DNA of 64,000 bases, from positions 248,768 through 312,767 of the forward strand of contig NZ_JACAOS010000021.1 of the NCBI RefSeq assembly GCF_013386165.1. The letters are read 5' to 3'. The notes under the pieces are model-generated. The model made no database searches. It saw only the letters and a list, made by a program, of their open reading frames with translations, and was not told the DNA's origin. Positions within the stretch are counted from its first letter, which is position 1. Each line of letters opens with the position of its first letter. Of the stretch, positions 52,246 through 60,101 are shown in pieces. Position numbers and translations under genes: made by a program. This DNA is from Pseudomonas gingeri. Its GTDB lineage: Bacteria; Pseudomonadota; Gammaproteobacteria; Pseudomonadales; Pseudomonadaceae.

Positions 52246-52791
52246 TCAGGGCTGCAGGCGCAAACTCGCCCGGATGCCGTTGACCACCGGCTCCACGCTC
52301 TTATAACCGTCTGCGGAACCGGCATAGAGCAGGGAATAGGCCTTGCCGTCGCGAGCCGCAGCCACCAGGGTCTGGGTCATCACGTGGCCGCCGTTCTGGG
52401 TGATGGTGCAGGTGGTTTCCACGGCCGCCATGCTGCCCAGGGTGCTGTCGTGAATCCGGTTGCAGACACTCATGAAACCGCGCTCGACGAAGTTCTTCTG
52501 CACCGCTTTGCGCATCTCCAGCAACACGCCGGGGAGGTTGACTTCGTGGCCGGGATTGAGCGCCGACTCGGTCAACTCCATGACCATCAGCGGGTCACCG
52601 TTGGCATCGTTCTTCACCGCACGCTGGCGCAGGCCGCTGATCACTTCACCGGCGGCATTCTGGGCCGGCGGCAAGGTCTGTACCTCCCAGTCACCGGGCC
52701 AGGTGATCATCAGGTCGTCAGCCAGGGCCGATGGGCCGACCAGCAGGAGGAGAAGGGCGGTGAAGCAGGCACGAGATTGCACGGAGATCAT
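52246..52791 (-). CDS. exported protein, DUF4946-like
   Basis: A 181-aa protein with signal peptide MISVQSRACFTALLLLLVGP, cleaved near SALADD. The mature domain has WPGDWEVQTLPPAQNAAGEV, ISGLRQRAVKNDANGDPLMV and a YSLLYAGSADGYKSV end, matching a Pseudomonas family of periplasmic proteins of unknown role. Two cysteines (VCNRI, TTCTI) may pair. Converges with the DUF2214 gene. Confidence 0.8.
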   Translation of the reverse strand: MISVQSRACFTALLLLLVGPSALADDLMITWPGDWEVQTLPPAQNAAGEVISGLRQRAVKNDANGDPLMVMELTESALNPGHEVNLPGVLLEMRKAVQKNFVERGFMSVCNRIHDSTLGSMAAVETTCTITQNGGHVMTQTLVAAARDGKAYSLLYAGSADGYKSVEPVVNGIRASLRLQP

Positions 52792-53104
52792 GGGCAGGCA
52801 CTGAACTGGAGAGGCTGGAATGAATTGTTACAGTGTATCAATACTCGTAGCGTTTCGGCATTAACTGGCACGTCGCCTGCCAAATTTATGCCTGAAACTG
52901 ACGCCATTGCCACCGCTTGTCATGAACCAGGTGGTCAGCCTCGGAGAATCATGCTGCACCTGACAACCCGGCAAACTCGCTCAGTGTCCTGCGTTATCAC
53001 AACAACAAAATTTCGCCATTACCCAGGCGTTCCGCAAACCAGTCGACTGGCCGAAACACTCACGCGGCGGGGCCAACATCCAGCAGGCAACGCAGCAGCG
53101 CTGT

Positions 53105-53194
53105 CTAGAAGCCCATTCGGCGATCCAAATCGTAGCGCTGCGCCCTGAATCCTTCTTGCTCATAAAGTCGTAGATGGCGATTTTTTGATACTAC
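53105..53194 (-). pseudogene. possible 3' remnant of a GNAT acetyltransferase
   Basis: On the minus strand the frame reads VVSKNRHLRLYEQEGFRAQR, then YDLDRRMGF and a stop. N-x-x-x-x-LYE-x-x-GF is the C-terminal acetyl-CoA/substrate motif of GNAT enzymes. No matching upstream domain exists, so only about 30 codons remain. A short match of this kind can be chance. Confidence 0.3.
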
Positions 53195-53230
53195 ACGTCG
53201 AATTGGCGGGAGCGGCGAAGCGCTGATGAC

Positions 53231-53267
53231 GATTATTGTTTTCGCACAAAAGCAGGAAACAATAATC
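53231..53267. promoter_or_regulatory. 11-bp inverted repeat ending at the amidohydrolase start codon
   Basis: GATTATTGTTT and AAACAATAATC, spacer 15 bases. The right arm ends at the base before the ATG, and the AGGA ribosome site lies at the loop/stem junction. It can act as an operator over the start or as an mRNA hairpin that masks the ribosome site. Confidence 0.6.
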
Positions 53268-54161
53268 ATGCAACCGTTAACCAAAAGAATAGACAGTCAC
53301 GTCCATTTCTATACGTCGGAAGATCTTCGTCGAGTGGCCGGTTCACTGCCTTATAAGTTACCTGAGCCGCATCCGTTGACGGCTTATCTGGATAGATTGA
53401 TCGATGCCGGAGTTGCGCCGACGCTCATCAATAATGTCCATCTGAGTATCTTGCCCGATTCAGAAAACGTGTTTGCGTCCTTTGCGGAACTCAAGAACCT
53501 TCAGGCAACAGATCCGCTGCGCTATGGGGACTTCAAACTGGTGGGCACCATCAAGGCGGAGCCTTCTTATGCCACCCGGGAGCGTCTTTCCTGCCCGCAG
53601 GTGATTGGCGCTCGAATCGTCCTGCATGATGCCAGGCCTGAAACGGTTTCTGATACCAGGTTCAGTGATGGGCCATGGTCGGCGTTTTATGAGCGCTTGC
53701 TCCCGCACCAGCATCTGCACATTTATGCGCAGGAGGCCGAGACGAATTTACGCGTATTGCGCCAGATTCCTCGCAATGTGCGGGTCATCATCGATCATCT
53801 GGGCACCTGTCACGGCGAACGTGACATTACCGAACCGGCTTACCTCGCACTCCTCGCTGAAGCCAGAGAGCGAGGCAACGTGTGGTTCAAAGGCCCTGGT
53901 TATCGCACCTCTGTTCATCCCGGGGAAGCCGCTCGTTTCGTCACGCAGATTGTAGGTGCGGTCGGCGCGGACAAGATTCTTCTGGACGCCACTGATGCAC
54001 CTCATGTCGGTACTGACAACCAGGGTGTGGCGTATTCCGATTTGTTTGATTTGAACAAGGTTTTTAACTTTGTTGATGCCGTTGCAGAACAGGTATCTAA
54101 AGAAACCCGAATTCCGGTTGACCAACTTCTCCGAGGAGCATTTGGCCAATTGGTAAGTTGA
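53268..54161 (+). CDS. amidohydrolase family protein (TIM-barrel, LigI/fucono-lactonase-like)
   Basis: A 297-aa protein. The ATG at 53268 is preferred; one at 53226 would make the inverted repeat coding. RIDSHVHFYTSED gives the first metal-binding H-x-H, VRVIIDHLGTCHGE the strand-5/6 histidine, and KILLDATDAPHVG the strand-8 aspartate. These fit the amidohydrolase-2 group that hydrolyses lactones or decarboxylates cyclic acids. Codon use is AT-richer than in the left flank. First gene of a + strand series that leads to the Opu-type transporter. Confidence 0.8.
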   Translation: MQPLTKRIDSHVHFYTSEDLRRVAGSLPYKLPEPHPLTAYLDRLIDAGVAPTLINNVHLSILPDSENVFASFAELKNLQATDPLRYGDFKLVGTIKAEPSYATRERLSCPQVIGARIVLHDARPETVSDTRFSDGPWSAFYERLLPHQHLHIYAQEAETNLRVLRQIPRNVRVIIDHLGTCHGERDITEPAYLALLAEARERGNVWFKGPGYRTSVHPGEAARFVTQIVGAVGADKILLDATDAPHVGTDNQGVAYSDLFDLNKVFNFVDAVAEQVSKETRIPVDQLLRGAFGQLVS

Positions 54162-54196
54162 TCTGTGCCCACGTTCCAACCTCGAGAACTCTAGCA

Positions 54197-55171
54197 ATGA
54201 CGAACATTACGACAAAAGAAATCAACTTCACCGTTAAATACAACGATGAAACCCTGAGCCTCAAAGGCACGGTATTTCAGCCGGAACAACCAGACGCTGC
54301 GTTGCAAAAACTGCCACCGATCATTTTCAACTCTGGCTTCACCGGTGGGGTGACGATGTACGGCCAGCTGTTCGGTCGCGCCCTGGCAGCCCTTGGTTAT
54401 CGCGTCATGACCTACGATGTAGCGGGATTTTTCTCTAACAAGCACATCCGCAATACGCTTGAGTCGGGCGACAAGGTCATCACCAACGTCATCCTCGAAG
54501 ACCAGAAAGATGAAGTGCTCGGTGCCGTTGAGTGGGCGCGCGTGAACTTTGGTGAGATGCCGGTGGTTGCGTCGTGGGCGATGGGCTCGGTGGCAAGCCT
54601 CGGCGCGGTGGCCGAACTGGCTGCTGCAGGCGGTGAACAGATCCGCTTCTGGGTGCCGATGAGCTACACCAACATCCGCAAGCTGCAAGCGTTGCGTGCA
54701 GACAAGGATGCGGCTGACGCCGCCATTCAGAAGCTCGCGGATGACGCGCCGATCCCTCCGTTCGATACAGGAACCGATGCGACCCGCCTCGGCTACTACC
54801 CACTGGATCCTGAAACCCAGGCTTACGTTGATCAGCAATTGGGCGGCTACACCGAAGCGGGTGGCGCGGACCGTTGGCCGGGCTGCACCCACGTGACGGC
54901 GAAGTCCTATAAATCCTATGTGGCGTACGACCCCGAGCAGTTCATCGAAGGGGCAAAAGGCTTCCCACCTGCGCTGATTGTCCACGGTGTCGACAACACG
55001 TTGCACATGCCGTCAGAGTCTGTGCGTCTGCACCAGAACTATCCGGGTGATGCAGGCCCGAGCGCGCTGATCATTTCGCACATGCAGCATGGCCAGCAGA
55101 ATCAGGTCGACAACCCGGTGTTCAAGTCGATGATCCAGAGCATTGATGAGGCCATCCGCGCACGCGGCTGA
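54197..55171 (+). CDS. alpha/beta-hydrolase-fold protein with altered nucleophile elbow
   Basis: A 324-aa protein starting at 54197. IIFNSGFTGGVTMYGQLFGR is the oxyanion region, ALGYRVMTYDVAGF the next strand. The elbow expected as G-x-S-x-G reads S126-W-A128-M-G130 (VVASWAMGSVA), so alanine replaces the usual serine. An acid-containing LIVHGVDNTLHMP and a histidine in ISHMQHGQQN remain. It may be a non-hydrolytic member (for example a lyase or binding protein) or use another residue. It lies 35 bases after the amidohydrolase and is probably co-transcribed. Confidence 0.75.
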   Translation: MTNITTKEINFTVKYNDETLSLKGTVFQPEQPDAALQKLPPIIFNSGFTGGVTMYGQLFGRALAALGYRVMTYDVAGFFSNKHIRNTLESGDKVITNVILEDQKDEVLGAVEWARVNFGEMPVVASWAMGSVASLGAVAELAAAGGEQIRFWVPMSYTNIRKLQALRADKDAADAAIQKLADDAPIPPFDTGTDATRLGYYPLDPETQAYVDQQLGGYTEAGGADRWPGCTHVTAKSYKSYVAYDPEQFIEGAKGFPPALIVHGVDNTLHMPSESVRLHQNYPGDAGPSALIISHMQHGQQNQVDNPVFKSMIQSIDEAIRARG

Positions 55172-55311
55172 TCCGTCAGGCATTATCCTGTGAGGCCTCG
55201 TACACTGAGGTCTCGCAGCCAGGCCTTGACATCGCGAGTCCAAAACCACTGCCTCGGGCTGGCCTAAGCTGTTCTTTTGAACGGCTGAACCACCCTGACA
55301 AGGATTTGGCG

Positions 55312-56307
55312 ATGACCGACCCCAGTGAATCAGCGACGAATGTGAAGAGCGAGACAACCAAGCGCATCGGGCTGCTGATCCTCTCTCAGTTCTCCATGAT
55401 GGCCCTGGCCGGTGCCAGCGAGCCTTTGCGGGCGGCCAACCGGTTGTCCGGCAAAACGCTCTATGAGTGGACCCTGCTGACGGAGTCGGGTGGAGCGGTC
55501 AGCTCCAGCAGCGGTATCGAAATCCAGACCGTGCCGGTTGATCAGGCGCCGGAGTTGGACCGCATTTTTGTCTTGGCGAGCCTGGACATCGAACATCAAA
55601 AACCACCGAAAATGCTGCGTTTCTTACAGCGTGCGGCGTCCCGCGGGATAACCGTTGGCGCGCTGAGCACCGGTACGTTCATCCTTGCACGCGCCGGATT
55701 ACTGGAAGGTAAGCGCTGCACCTTGCACTGGGAGTCCATCGGTCAGTTTTCGGAGGAGTTCCCCACGATCGAGGTCTCCAAGGAGCTATACGTCAACCAT
55801 GGCAACCGCTGGACCTGTGCTGGGGGGACGGCGGCCATTGATCTCATGTTGGCGCAGATTGCGCTTGATTTCGGCAACCAGCTGGCCTCGAGCATCGCCG
55901 AGCAATTCTTGCACGCCAGGATAAGGGCGCCGGAAGAGCATCAGCGGATGTCGATTCAGTGGCGGTTCGGGATTCACGATCGCAGGCTGACGGCAGCCAT
56001 CGCCGTCATGGAGAACAATCTGGAGAGTCTCGTCGGCATCGAAGAAATCGCCGACCGCTGCAATCTGTCCCATCGTCAACTAGAGCGGTTGTGGCATCAG
56101 CACTTCGGCATGACACCGAAGAAATTTTATCTGGAACTCAGGCTGAACGAAGCACGCCGGTTGCTGCGTGAAAGCACTCAGCCCATCGCGTCCATTGCCT
56201 ACAGCTGCGGATTCGTCTCAGCGTCACATTTGGGCGCTGCCTACCGTCGGATGTGGGGAGGCACGCCCGGCGAAGAACGGCGGAAATTTGATGATGCACA
56301 TTCCTGA
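55312..56307 (+). CDS. GlxA-family regulator (DJ-1/PfpI domain + AraC HTH)
   Basis: A 331-aa protein starting at 55312, 7 bases after AGGA; a TTG two codons earlier is unlikely. Residues 20-190 are the DJ-1/PfpI-like ligand domain (IGLLILSQFSMMALAGASEP, GALSTGTFILARAGLL, with Thr in place of the catalytic Cys). Residues 220-320 are the AraC HTH pair (ALVG-type IEEIADRCNLSHRQLERLWH, IASIAYSCGFVSASHLGAAY). Relatives in Pseudomonas (GbdR, CdhR, ArgR groups) activate catabolism of betaine, carnitine or arginine. The next genes encode a betaine-type importer, a likely target. Confidence 0.9.
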   Translation: MTDPSESATNVKSETTKRIGLLILSQFSMMALAGASEPLRAANRLSGKTLYEWTLLTESGGAVSSSSGIEIQTVPVDQAPELDRIFVLASLDIEHQKPPKMLRFLQRAASRGITVGALSTGTFILARAGLLEGKRCTLHWESIGQFSEEFPTIEVSKELYVNHGNRWTCAGGTAAIDLMLAQIALDFGNQLASSIAEQFLHARIRAPEEHQRMSIQWRFGIHDRRLTAAIAVMENNLESLVGIEEIADRCNLSHRQLERLWHQHFGMTPKKFYLELRLNEARRLLRESTQPIASIAYSCGFVSASHLGAAYRRMWGGTPGEERRKFDDAHS

Positions 56308-56649
56308 GTGCACTCACTCAGTGTGTGGGGCGATGAACGCTGATCCCCTGAAAAACCTCTGAGTCGATCCTCCCGGTAAAACCGCATAGCAAGCTAATGA
56401 CTGGTCCGACAGGCGGTACGCCCTGGCACACCTGGGTCATTTAGCGATCCTGCAGACTTCTTTCTTCAATCGACCCTTCACCTTGCGTTGCACGCTGGCA
56501 TGTCGCACGACGTCGATTTTTTGATAGAAATCGTCGGACCCAAAGCTCAGGGGGGCAGCGGTAGCGCTGTAATGTTTCCTACATGGCCGGCGTTCAATTC
56601 CAGATGTGCTGCCGACAATAACAACAATGACGTACAGAAGGCATAACAC
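56308..56649. other. 342-base intergenic region before the Opu-type operon
   Basis: It should hold the promoter of the transporter operon. A minus-strand frame at 56437-56649 (ends RKVKGRLKKEVCRIAK) has no family and no convincing start, so I do not call it a gene, though a gene remnant is possible. No operator could be named. Confidence 0.5.
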
Positions 56650-57339
56650 ATGGAAACCTTGAGTTTCATTCTGGAAAACGGCGGGCTGATCAGTCGGCTA
56701 CTCGGGCAGCACCTGCTCATCGTGGCGGTAGCGGTGGGATTGGCGATTCTGACCGGCGTGCCGGTCGGGATTGCGATATCCCAGCACCCCAGAACGCGCC
56801 GTTGGGTCCTGGCCTTCGCCGCTGTCCTGATGACCATTCCCTCGGCTGCGCTGTTCGGGCTGATGATTCCGGCGCTGTCGCTGATTGGCTATGGGATCGG
56901 CGTCGTGCCAGCGGTCATTGCGCTGTTTCTCTACTCCCAGTTGCCCATCATTCGAAATACCACCACCGCGATTTCCAACATCGACCCGGCGTTGCGCGAA
57001 GCGGCGATAGGCATGGGGATGTCGACCTGGCAACGGCTGCGCAAGGTTGAGTTGCCGATTGCAGTGCCGTTGATTATGGCGGGCGTCAGGATGGCGACTG
57101 TGATCAACATCGGTATCGCGGCGATCGCGGCCTACATCGGCGCGGGTGGCCTGGGCAGTCTCATCATTCGCGGCATCGCGCAATCGGATACCCGGCAGCT
57201 GCTGGCCGGCGCGATCGTCATCAGTGTGATTGCCATTGCGGCCGATTACGCGCTGTACGGCTTGCAGCGTGTCCTGACGCCAAAAGGCTTGAACAAGAAC
57301 AAAGTGGCCACTGGCCGAATGAAGGAAGCGACGACGTGA
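56650..57339 (+). CDS. OpuC/OsmF-type ABC permease
   Basis: A 229-aa permease with about five or six helices and an EAA loop at NIDPALREAAIGMGMSTWQR. YIGAGGLGSLIIRGIAQSDT matches the glycine betaine/carnitine/choline (OpuBB/OpuCB/YehW) group. RBS AGAAGG. First gene of a four-gene importer; its stop overlaps the ATPase start (GTGA). Confidence 0.9.
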   Translation: METLSFILENGGLISRLLGQHLLIVAVAVGLAILTGVPVGIAISQHPRTRRWVLAFAAVLMTIPSAALFGLMIPALSLIGYGIGVVPAVIALFLYSQLPIIRNTTTAISNIDPALREAAIGMGMSTWQRLRKVELPIAVPLIMAGVRMATVINIGIAAIAAYIGAGGLGSLIIRGIAQSDTRQLLAGAIVISVIAIAADYALYGLQRVLTPKGLNKNKVATGRMKEATT

Positions 57340-58334
57340 TCCAGATCGAAAATTTAAACAAGAAATTCGGCTCAATCACTGCCGTGGAAGATGTCTCATT
57401 CAACGTTGAAGAGGGGCAGATCTGCGTACTGCTTGGGCCATCGGGTTGCGGTAAAACCACGACACTGAAAATGATCAACCGACTGATCACGCCGACCTCG
57501 GGCACGATCCGAATCGGTGGTCGGGACACGTCCGAGCTGGACAGCGTAACCCTCAAGCGCTCCATCGGCTATGTGATCCAGCAAGTCGGCTTGTTCCCGA
57601 ACATGACCGTTGAGGAAAACATCTGCGTCGTCCCCAATCTGCTGGGATGGGATAAGACCAAGAGCCGCAAGCGCGCTGCGGAGTTGTTGGAAGTGGTGGC
57701 GTTGGACCCGTCAAAATTCCTCAAGCGCTACCCATGCGAACTGTCGGGTGGTCAACAGCAGCGCGTAGGCGTGGCCCGTGCGTTGGCAGCGGACCCGCCC
57801 GTGATGCTGATGGACGAGCCGTTTGGCGCGATCGACCCGATCAATCGCGAAGTGATTCAGGACGAATTCATGCGCATCCAGCGGCTCGTCAACAAGACCG
57901 TGCTGTTTGTCAGTCACGACATCGATGAAGCGGTGAAAATGGCGGACTGCGTTGCGCTGTTCCACAACGGAAAAATCCAGCAATTGGGCAGCCCGGATGA
58001 TTTGCTGGCTCGGCCCAACAGCGAGTTCGTGGCGAACTTCATGGGCGCTGACCGGATCATGAAACGCTTGCGTCTGCTGCGCGCGGCTGACGTCGCCAGT
58101 AACGTCCTGCCACGGGAGCATATTCAGATCGTTGGCGGCAACAGCGGTGTTACGTCGCATACGCACCTGATCGTCCAGTCTGGGGATGATCTGCGTCAGG
58201 TTCTTTCGCAACTGTTGGGACGCGGTCAGGACTGGGCCGTCTGCAACGACAACAACGGACGCTTTATCGGCTATGTCCATCAGGCTGACATCCTGGCGCG
58301 ACTTGTTGAAAACATTACTCCGGTGGTGCACTGA
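57336..58334 (+). CDS. OpuCA-type ABC ATPase with CBS region
   Basis: A 332-aa ATPase starting at GTG 57336, after GAAGGA. Walker A GPSGCGKTT is at residues 34-42, signature LSGGQQQRVGVARALA, Walker B LMDEPFGAIDPINR, then FVSHDIDEAVKMAD. The C-terminal part (about 245-332, ending FIGYVHQADILARLVENI) holds a CBS-like segment shorter than a full pair. Energises import of a quaternary-amine-type solute. Confidence 0.9.
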   Translation: MIQIENLNKKFGSITAVEDVSFNVEEGQICVLLGPSGCGKTTTLKMINRLITPTSGTIRIGGRDTSELDSVTLKRSIGYVIQQVGLFPNMTVEENICVVPNLLGWDKTKSRKRAAELLEVVALDPSKFLKRYPCELSGGQQQRVGVARALAADPPVMLMDEPFGAIDPINREVIQDEFMRIQRLVNKTVLFVSHDIDEAVKMADCVALFHNGKIQQLGSPDDLLARPNSEFVANFMGADRIMKRLRLLRAADVASNVLPREHIQIVGGNSGVTSHTHLIVQSGDDLRQVLSQLLGRGQDWAVCNDNNGRFIGYVHQADILARLVENITPVVH

Positions 58335-58336
58335 CC

Positions 58337-59005
58337 ATGACTGGCTTACTGATCAGATTGTGGGAAGGGCTGCAGTTTTACTGGGGGGACATCAGTTACC
58401 TGACACTCCAGCATCTGCAGATCGTGGCGGTCAGCGGGGTGCTGGCCCTGGTCATCGCGTTGCCGTTGGGCGTCTGGATGAGCAGGCCGGCGAACCAGCG
58501 TTACGCCATGGCCAGCATGCAGGTCCTGAACGTAGGGCAGGCGATCCCCAAGCTCGCGTTGCTGGCGTTGGCCATGAGCTTCATCGGCGTCGGCAGTGGC
58601 GCGGCCATCATCGGATTGTTTGTCGCGACGCTGTTACCCGTGGCGGTCAACACCTATGAAGGTTTGCGCGCGGTGCCGCCGCACCTGGTCGAAGCGGCTG
58701 AAGCCATGGGCATGACGCCCCGCGAAACGTTGTGGAAAGTCGAAATCCCCAATGCGCTGAACGTGATTTTCGCGGGCATCCGTACCGCGTTGGCGATCAA
58801 CGTCGGTACTGCGCCGCTGGCCTTCCTGGTCGGTGGTGGCGGGCTGGGCGAGTTGATCTTTACCGGAATCGATCTGAACGACTTCGGCATGATGCTGGCC
58901 GGTGCCACAGCGACCGCGCTGCTGGCGATCGCAGTCGATCTGGGCTGCGGCTTGATTCAAAACATTGCAGTGTCACGGGGCTTGAGGTTGGCCGGGCGCG
59001 AGTGA
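58337..59005 (+). CDS. OpuC/OsmF-type ABC permease (second)
   Basis: A 222-aa permease beginning 2 bases after the ATPase stop. EAA loop HLVEAAEAMGMTPRETLWKV; TAPLAFLVGGGGLGELIFTG matches the OpuCD/YehY group. Pairs with the first permease. Confidence 0.9.
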   Translation: MTGLLIRLWEGLQFYWGDISYLTLQHLQIVAVSGVLALVIALPLGVWMSRPANQRYAMASMQVLNVGQAIPKLALLALAMSFIGVGSGAAIIGLFVATLLPVAVNTYEGLRAVPPHLVEAAEAMGMTPRETLWKVEIPNALNVIFAGIRTALAINVGTAPLAFLVGGGGLGELIFTGIDLNDFGMMLAGATATALLAIAVDLGCGLIQNIAVSRGLRLAGRE

Positions 59006-59047
59006 ATCTGAAGACCATAGACAAAAATCAATAATATGAGGTGCATG

Positions 59048-59944
59048 ATGATTTATCGAATGCTAGCCAGTCTGATCTTTACCCTGGGTCTTGTTTCAGG
59101 GGTTGTGGGCAGCGCTTCTGCCAATAGCGCGATTGTGGTCGGCGGCAAGAAGTTTACCGAGCAGCAACTGGTTGCCGAGATGACTTCTCAGCTGTTGAGC
59201 GCCAATGGCTACAGTGTCGATAAACGTCCGGACCTGGGTTCTTCTGTATTGCGCGCTGCACAAGAGAACGGTCAGGTCGATGTGTATTGGGAGTACACCG
59301 GCACTTCGCTGATTACGTACAACAAGATCCTGGAAAAACTCGACGCGGAGCAAACGTACAAAAAAATCAGCGAGCTTGACGCGCAGAAGGGCATCACCTG
59401 GTTGACCCCGTCCAAGGCCAATAACACCTACGCCTTTGCCATGCGCAAGGACGAGGCCGAGAAGGATGGCGTCGTCTCCATCAGCGATCTTTCGAAGAAG
59501 ATCGAAGCCGGCAAGTCCTATAAGTTCGCCTCCAACGCCGAGTTTTTCTCGCGGCCCGATGGCCTGCGCCCTCTTCAAGAGGCGTACAAGTTTGAATTTG
59601 AGCGCAAGAACATCGTTCGTATGGACGGCGGTCTGACCTATCAGGCGCTCAGAGACGGTCAGGTTGATCTGGCCCTGGTCCTGTCGACGGATGGACGGAT
59701 TCCGGCCTTCGGCTTTGTGGTGCTGAAAGACGATAAAGGCTTTTTCCCCAGCTACGCGCTAACCCCAGTGATTCGGACTGAAGTGTTGAAAGCGAATCCG
59801 AAGATCGGTGAATTGCTCAATGCGCTTTCTTCCAAACTGGACGACAACACTATCGCAGGCCTCAATTCTCGAGTCGATGTTGGCCGTGAATCTATCGAGA
59901 GCGTGTCCAGGGAGTTTCTGATAAAGAACCAGTTGCTCCAGTGA
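59048..59944 (+). CDS. OpuCC/OsmF-type substrate-binding protein
   Basis: A 298-aa protein. Of three closely spaced ATGs (59036, 59045, 59048) the last is best spaced from TGAGG at 59038-59041. Signal peptide to about SASANS. The mature part starts IVVGGKKFTEQQLVAEMTSQ, with DVYWEYTGTSLITYNKIL and FFPSYALTPVIRTEVL, as in OsmF/OpuCC proteins that bind betaine, choline or related compounds. It has no lipobox, so it is soluble in the periplasm. Fourth gene of the importer. Confidence 0.88.
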   Translation: MIYRMLASLIFTLGLVSGVVGSASANSAIVVGGKKFTEQQLVAEMTSQLLSANGYSVDKRPDLGSSVLRAAQENGQVDVYWEYTGTSLITYNKILEKLDAEQTYKKISELDAQKGITWLTPSKANNTYAFAMRKDEAEKDGVVSISDLSKKIEAGKSYKFASNAEFFSRPDGLRPLQEAYKFEFERKNIVRMDGGLTYQALRDGQVDLALVLSTDGRIPAFGFVVLKDDKGFFPSYALTPVIRTEVLKANPKIGELLNALSSKLDDNTIAGLNSRVDVGRESIESVSREFLIKNQLLQ

Positions 59945-60101
59945 GTTCGCGGTGGCGTTGAAGACCCCCGGTTTGATCATGATTGTCCGGGCCGGCTGAA
60001 TATCGCTGGCCTCTTTTTATCCCGCTTAGTGTTAACGCTCATCCCAAATGCCTGGGACATGAGCTCATTCCGTTCGCCTGGACTCATTAGGAGAATTACC
60101 C

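Larger units (their letters stand above)
52792..53267. other. 476-base gene-poor boundary region
   Basis: No intact gene. Base composition drops compared with the left flank and stays lower in the following genes. It contains a possible 3' remnant of an acetyltransferase gene (53105-53194, minus strand) and a strong inverted repeat at its right end. It looks like the edge of inserted DNA. Confidence 0.55.

Noticed and set aside
52981..53163. 60-codon minus-strand frame rich in Cys and Trp
   Set aside because: Composition unlike real proteins of this genome; the better reading in this stretch is the GNAT-like fragment in another frame.
53179..56526. Shared 13-base string CGATTTTTTGATA at 53179 and 56514 as possible direct repeats or attachment sites
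   Set aside because: The match is short, dominated by a T-run, and the flanks do not align; no integrase or transposase gene is nearby.
56437..56649. 70-codon minus-strand frame before the Opu-type operon
   Set aside because: No family, no ribosome site and it runs against the promoter region; kept only as a possible remnant in the gap note.
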